Source: Mucilaginibacter sp. L3T2-6
Lineage (GTDB): Bacteria > Bacteroidota > Bacteroidia > Sphingobacteriales > Sphingobacteriaceae
DNA: 64,000 nt
NCBI RefSeq assembly: GCF_030519355.1
Contig: NZ_JAUMKC010000021.1
Coordinates: 44,225 to 108,224 of the forward strand
Direction: 5' to 3'
This document shows positions 61,230 to 64,000 of this stretch, one piece after another. How positions within the stretch are numbered: the stretch's first letter is position 1; every line of letters begins with the position of its first letter. The notes under the pieces were generated by a model. That model saw only the letters and a list, made by a program, of their open reading frames with translations. It did no database searches and was not told where the DNA came from. Made by a program: the position numbers and the translations under genes.

Positions 61230-61964
61230 ATGTTAAGGCAAGCTAAAGAAGAGCGCACATTAAAAGAGAACCTCATGCTGGCTTCATCTACCGCATTTGT
61301 GTCCGGCGTTACCAATATTGCTGGTATGATAGCCTTTTTGGCGTTTACCACCAATATAACCGGGCACGTAGCGAACCTGGCCAAACACATTGTGGAACAA
61401 AACTACCGCGAGATCATTGTATTCCTCATTTGGTTACTGCTGTTCTTTTTCGGAGCGTTCCTTTCGAGTTTTATAGTAAAATCCCTAAAACATACCAGCA
61501 ATTACAAAGCGCACGCGGCGCCGGTTATCATCGAAATCGTGGTGTTATTATTTGTAGCCATCTACGGGCATCACTTTTATGATCAGACACAACTGGAGCG
61601 TGAAATAGTTATCGGCGCCATAATTTTTTCGATGGGCCTGCAAAACAGCCTGGTTTCCATCATATCCGGCGGACTTATCAAAACTTCGCACCTCACCGGT
61701 TTGTTTACCGACCTGGGCGGAGACATTGCCGAGTGGTTTCACCCTAAATCAGAAAAAACAACAATGGTTAAAAATAAAATATACATCAGGTTAACTATTT
61801 TGGGTTTTTATATCGGCGGAGCTGTACTGGGCGGACTTGCATTTGATATGATAGGTTTTACTATATTTTACTTTGTGCCGCTTATTCTGCTGACTATACT
61901 ATATTATGATATTTCCGAAGTGGCGCTGCACAGGCTGGCAAAACTGTTTAATATGAACGGTTAG
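61230..61964 (+). CDS. DUF1275 (YoaK-like) membrane protein
   Basis: A 244-residue inner membrane protein with six to seven helices. The family segment ASSTAFVSGVTNIAGMIAF near the N-terminus and SMGLQNSLVS later are typical of DUF1275, proteins of unknown function that are sometimes linked to transport. I chose the ATG at 61230; the TTG at 61212 in a longer reading overlaps the promoter. Confidence 0.85.
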   Translation: MLRQAKEERTLKENLMLASSTAFVSGVTNIAGMIAFLAFTTNITGHVANLAKHIVEQNYREIIVFLIWLLLFFFGAFLSSFIVKSLKHTSNYKAHAAPVIIEIVVLLFVAIYGHHFYDQTQLEREIVIGAIIFSMGLQNSLVSIISGGLIKTSHLTGLFTDLGGDIAEWFHPKSEKTTMVKNKIYIRLTILGFYIGGAVLGGLAFDMIGFTIFYFVPLILLTILYYDISEVALHRLAKLFNMNG

Positions 61965-62016
61965 CCGCTGTTAACAGGATAATAAGACTGCCGGCAGCGG
62001 TTTGGATATAACTTTA

Positions 62017-62024
62017 TACTTTTG
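62017..62024 (+). promoter_or_regulatory. -7 promoter element of the carbonic anhydrase gene
   Basis: TACTTTTG, an exact TAnnTTTG match 30 bases before the ATG at 62055. The -33 element is not clear. Confidence 0.45.
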
Positions 62025-62054
62025 CAATAACATTAACATCACCCATAAAACATT

Positions 62055-62720
62055 ATGTGCCCAACAGAAGATAATTTTCAGCAAGCAACCGATGAGCTTT
62101 ATCATAGCTTACTCGAAGGCAACAAGCAATTTGTTAAGGATACGTTAGACTCCGACCCTCAGTATTTCGAGAAACTGGCGGCAGGGCAATCTCCGCCGGT
62201 ATTATGGATAGGTTGTGCAGACAGCCGCGTACCCGCAAACCAGATCACCAACATGCCCCCAGGCGAAATATTCGTGCATCGTAATATCGCCAACATGGTA
62301 GTACACTCAGACATGAATATGCTTTCGGTGCTTGACTATGCTGTTAACGTATTGAAGGTGAAACATGTGGTGGTGACCGGACATTATGGTTGCGGCGGCG
62401 TTTTAGCGGCAATGGGTAACCAACAGGTCGGCTTAATTGATAACTGGCTGCGCCATATAAAGGACGTTTACCGTTTGCACAAGGAGGAACTGGATTCCAT
62501 TGACGATGCTACTGAGCGGGGGAACAGGTTTGTTGAATTGAATGTAATTGAAAGCGTTTATAATCTCTGCAAGACCTCGATTGTTCAAAATGCGTGGAAG
62601 AACGGGCAGAAGTTAGGCGTGCACGGTTGGGTTTACAGCCTGAAAACCGGCATAATAACTGACATGAAGGTGAGCGCCTACGATAACGAAAATATGGATA
62701 CTGTATTTAAGCTTAAATAG
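62055..62720 (+). CDS. can: Beta-class carbonic anhydrase
   Basis: A 221-residue zinc enzyme that hydrates CO2 to bicarbonate in the cytosol. The zinc ligands are Cys54 in CADSRVP (with the Asp56-Arg58 dyad), His110 and Cys113 in GHYGCGG. The family length and the conserved NMPPGEIFVHRNIAN segment fit. It is a single gene. Confidence 0.96.
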   Translation: MCPTEDNFQQATDELYHSLLEGNKQFVKDTLDSDPQYFEKLAAGQSPPVLWIGCADSRVPANQITNMPPGEIFVHRNIANMVVHSDMNMLSVLDYAVNVLKVKHVVVTGHYGCGGVLAAMGNQQVGLIDNWLRHIKDVYRLHKEELDSIDDATERGNRFVELNVIESVYNLCKTSIVQNAWKNGQKLGVHGWVYSLKTGIITDMKVSAYDNENMDTVFKLK

Positions 62721-62729
62721 CATGTGGAT

Positions 62730-62784
62730 GATGGTTCATAGTTCATGGCGGATGCAATTTTTCGGCTATGAACTATGAACCATC
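62730..62784. repeat. Perfect 17-bp palindromic word-repeat element
   Basis: GATGGTTCATAGTTCAT (62730-62746) and ATGAACTATGAACCATC (62768-62784) pair without mismatch around a 21-base loop, between convergent genes. The words TTCATAG and CATAGTT recur. There is no T run, so it is not an ordinary terminator. Confidence 0.8.
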
Positions 62785-62786
62785 AA

Positions 62787-63314
62787 CTATGACCTTTTCA
62801 TCGCGTTAAACTCCTTCGATTTTCCTTTCGGGATGGTGAGCGATTGCCATCCGTCAGTAGAAACCATTTTTGCAATATAAACGATCTGCCCTATGTGATA
62901 GGGGATATGGGCTAATTGCCGGTTGATCGCCTCGGCTACCGTATGTGCTTCGTTACGGATATATATGGTGCGTAACAGGTCGTCAGCAGTAAGCGGGTTA
63001 ATGGCGTTGAATAAGCAATCCCAGCCTTCATCCCATAGCGCTGTTAATTCTTCTTTTGATACTGCGGTATCTTCAAACTCATCGTCGCGGTTACGGGATG
63101 ACTTCTCGCCGTCGCTGGTTAAAAAATCTGTCCAGCGCGAAATAGAATTGCCTGCAATATGCTTTATAATAACGGCGATACTATTCGAGTCGTCATTGTA
63201 ACTCCAATGCAGTTGTTCTTCACTAACTCTTTCAATAGCCTTGTCGCCAACAGATTTATAGTAACAGAATTGCTTTTTGATGCTTGCGAGATAGTTTTCG
63301 GCTAAACTTTCCAT
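62787..63314 (-). CDS. DinB-superfamily protein (DUF1572-like)
   Basis: A 175-residue four-helix-bundle protein. Conserved features are IAVIIKHIAGNSISRWTDF (first metal-binding His) and NRQLAHIPYHIGQIVYIAKM (His pair) near the C-terminus. Functions of this group are mostly unknown. Single gene next to the rRNA operon promoter region. Confidence 0.8.
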   Translation of the reverse strand: MESLAENYLASIKKQFCYYKSVGDKAIERVSEEQLHWSYNDDSNSIAVIIKHIAGNSISRWTDFLTSDGEKSSRNRDDEFEDTAVSKEELTALWDEGWDCLFNAINPLTADDLLRTIYIRNEAHTVAEAINRQLAHIPYHIGQIVYIAKMVSTDGWQSLTIPKGKSKEFNAMKRS

Positions 63315-63491
63315 GCGATTGAATATAATCCTGTAAATATAAAGGCAATTTTTTAAGAAGGAGTAAACAGGTTACGCTTTAAACTTTAGCAGCAATTGCT
63401 GCCTCCTGATTATCTTCGCGACTGCCCACTCATTTTTTCTTCCTCATTTGCAAAGTGTTACAAGTACACAATTTATTATTTTTGATAATCG

Positions 63492-63522
63492 TTTGGATAA
63501 ACTAAAAACCTGCGTATCTTTG
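63492..63522 (+). promoter_or_regulatory. rRNA operon promoter P1
   Basis: TTTG at 63492-63495, a 19-base spacer, then TATCTTTG at 63515-63522, a full match to the Bacteroidota consensus, followed by a G/C-rich CGGCCCGC discriminator. Confidence 0.75.
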
Positions 63523-63602
63523 CGGCCCGCTTGAGAAAAAGAGGGGGCGTTATTTGAAATTCAGCAACAGAAATTTAATCTGAAAAATAAGTGAAAATAA
63601 CA

Positions 63603-63634
63603 CTTGACAGAAATTAAAAGAAGTTGCATCTTTG
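63603..63634 (+). promoter_or_regulatory. rRNA operon promoter P2
   Basis: CTTG at 63603-63606, a 20-base spacer, then CATCTTTG at 63627-63634, followed by CAGCCCGC, which resembles the P1 start region. Confidence 0.65.
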
Positions 63635-63703
63635 CAGCCCGCAAACGAGGAGAGAAAAGTGATAAGGCGGGCGAAAAACGCAAATAAAAAATAAAAAATA
63701 AAA

Positions 63704-63735
63704 TTTGCGAAATTGAAAAAAGGTTCGCACCTTTG
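63704..63735 (+). promoter_or_regulatory. rRNA operon promoter P3
   Basis: TTTG at 63704-63707, a 20-base spacer, then CACCTTTG at 63728-63735, followed by CAGTCCC. The three promoters are about 100 bases apart and share the TTTGCRGYCC start region. Confidence 0.65.
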
Positions 63736-64000
63736 CAGTCCCAAAACGAAGGGGCGCTGAAAAGCGAAAAATACTGAAAGCGATTTTCAGTATAAACATT
63801 GAAAAGTTAAGGCGATGTAAATCGCTAAAACATATAGCCGGACTGTGATAGAAAGGCGAATAAGTTCTTATAAGAAATAGATAATCATGTAGCGAAACGG
63901 TCGGGAGACTGTTAAGTTAAAAGGAAGTTCAACCGAGCCTGGTTGAATGGAAAGAGTCAAGAGAGTAGGATATTGTATAAAGATAATAATACAGATTCTA
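63736..64000 (+). other. Leader of a ribosomal RNA operon (16S gene beyond the window)
   Basis: A non-coding transcribed leader: a perfect 8-bp hairpin TACTGAAA/TTTCAGTA at 63772-63792, another around GCGAT/ATCGC at 63811-63825, and G/A-rich sequence to the end. No coding frame fits. The 16S start is not reached, so the rRNA identity rests on the strong tandem promoters and the leader character. Confidence 0.6.

Overview
The window looks like a chromosome segment of a Bacteroidota bacterium of the Sphingobacteriaceae type, probably Mucilaginibacter or a close relative; the genus is an inference. Supporting signs are a SusC/SusD pair, a three-gene sdhCAB succinate dehydrogenase, GH78, GH51 and GH130 carbohydrate enzymes, and many promoters of the Bacteroidota form TTTG-N19/20-TAnnTTTG. 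No phage, insertion sequence, CRISPR array or tRNA was seen.

Layout. 1-5 kb: a cut-off regulator with a SpoIIE-like start, an oligopeptide-type ABC permease, a PfkB sugar kinase and small unknown proteins. 4.6-8.3 kb: the sdhCAB operon (minus strand), with word-repeat palindromes in both of its spacers. 8.4-14.7 kb: a thioredoxin-fold lipoprotein without its cysteines, the PdeM phosphoesterase, a nucleotidyltransferase with a one-base-overlapping small partner, a PAS/DHp protein without an ATPase domain, and an HtrA protease. 14.9-25.7 kb: housekeeping genes (dapF, a SNF2 helicase, a flippase-like protein with a GT2, a phosphohexomutase, a UPF1-like helicase). 26-36.5 kb: SusC/SusD, a DPP-IV-like peptidase and a GH78 rhamnosidase. 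36.5-38.7 kb: a broken Uma2 gene and dnaX. 39-44.6 kb: an AraC regulator, a sodium/sugar symporter, mannosylglucose phosphorylase and cellobiose 2-epimerase, which form an intracellular beta-mannan disaccharide pathway. 44.6-53.8 kb: flotillin, a CAT homologue, a GH51 arabinofuranosidase, an AT-rich YhcG-type nuclease, a sigma factor/small protein/ClpP operon and a Bcr-type efflux pump. 53.9-63.3 kb: a GntP permease, DinB-fold proteins, a fatty acid hydroxylase, the mlaEFD lipid transport operon, a DUF1275 protein and carbonic anhydrase. 63.4-64 kb: three tandem promoters and the leader of an rRNA operon whose 16S gene lies beyond the window.

Most notable: a run of ten A residues in dnaX where a slip in either direction meets a stop codon within a few codons (a candidate programmed switch making a short gamma-like subunit); a class of intergenic palindromes each built from its own repeated short word; promoter -7 boxes that nearly touch start codons, suggesting leaderless mRNAs; a sigma factor/ClpP module; and a possible structured RNA between the sdh promoter and its divergent neighbour.
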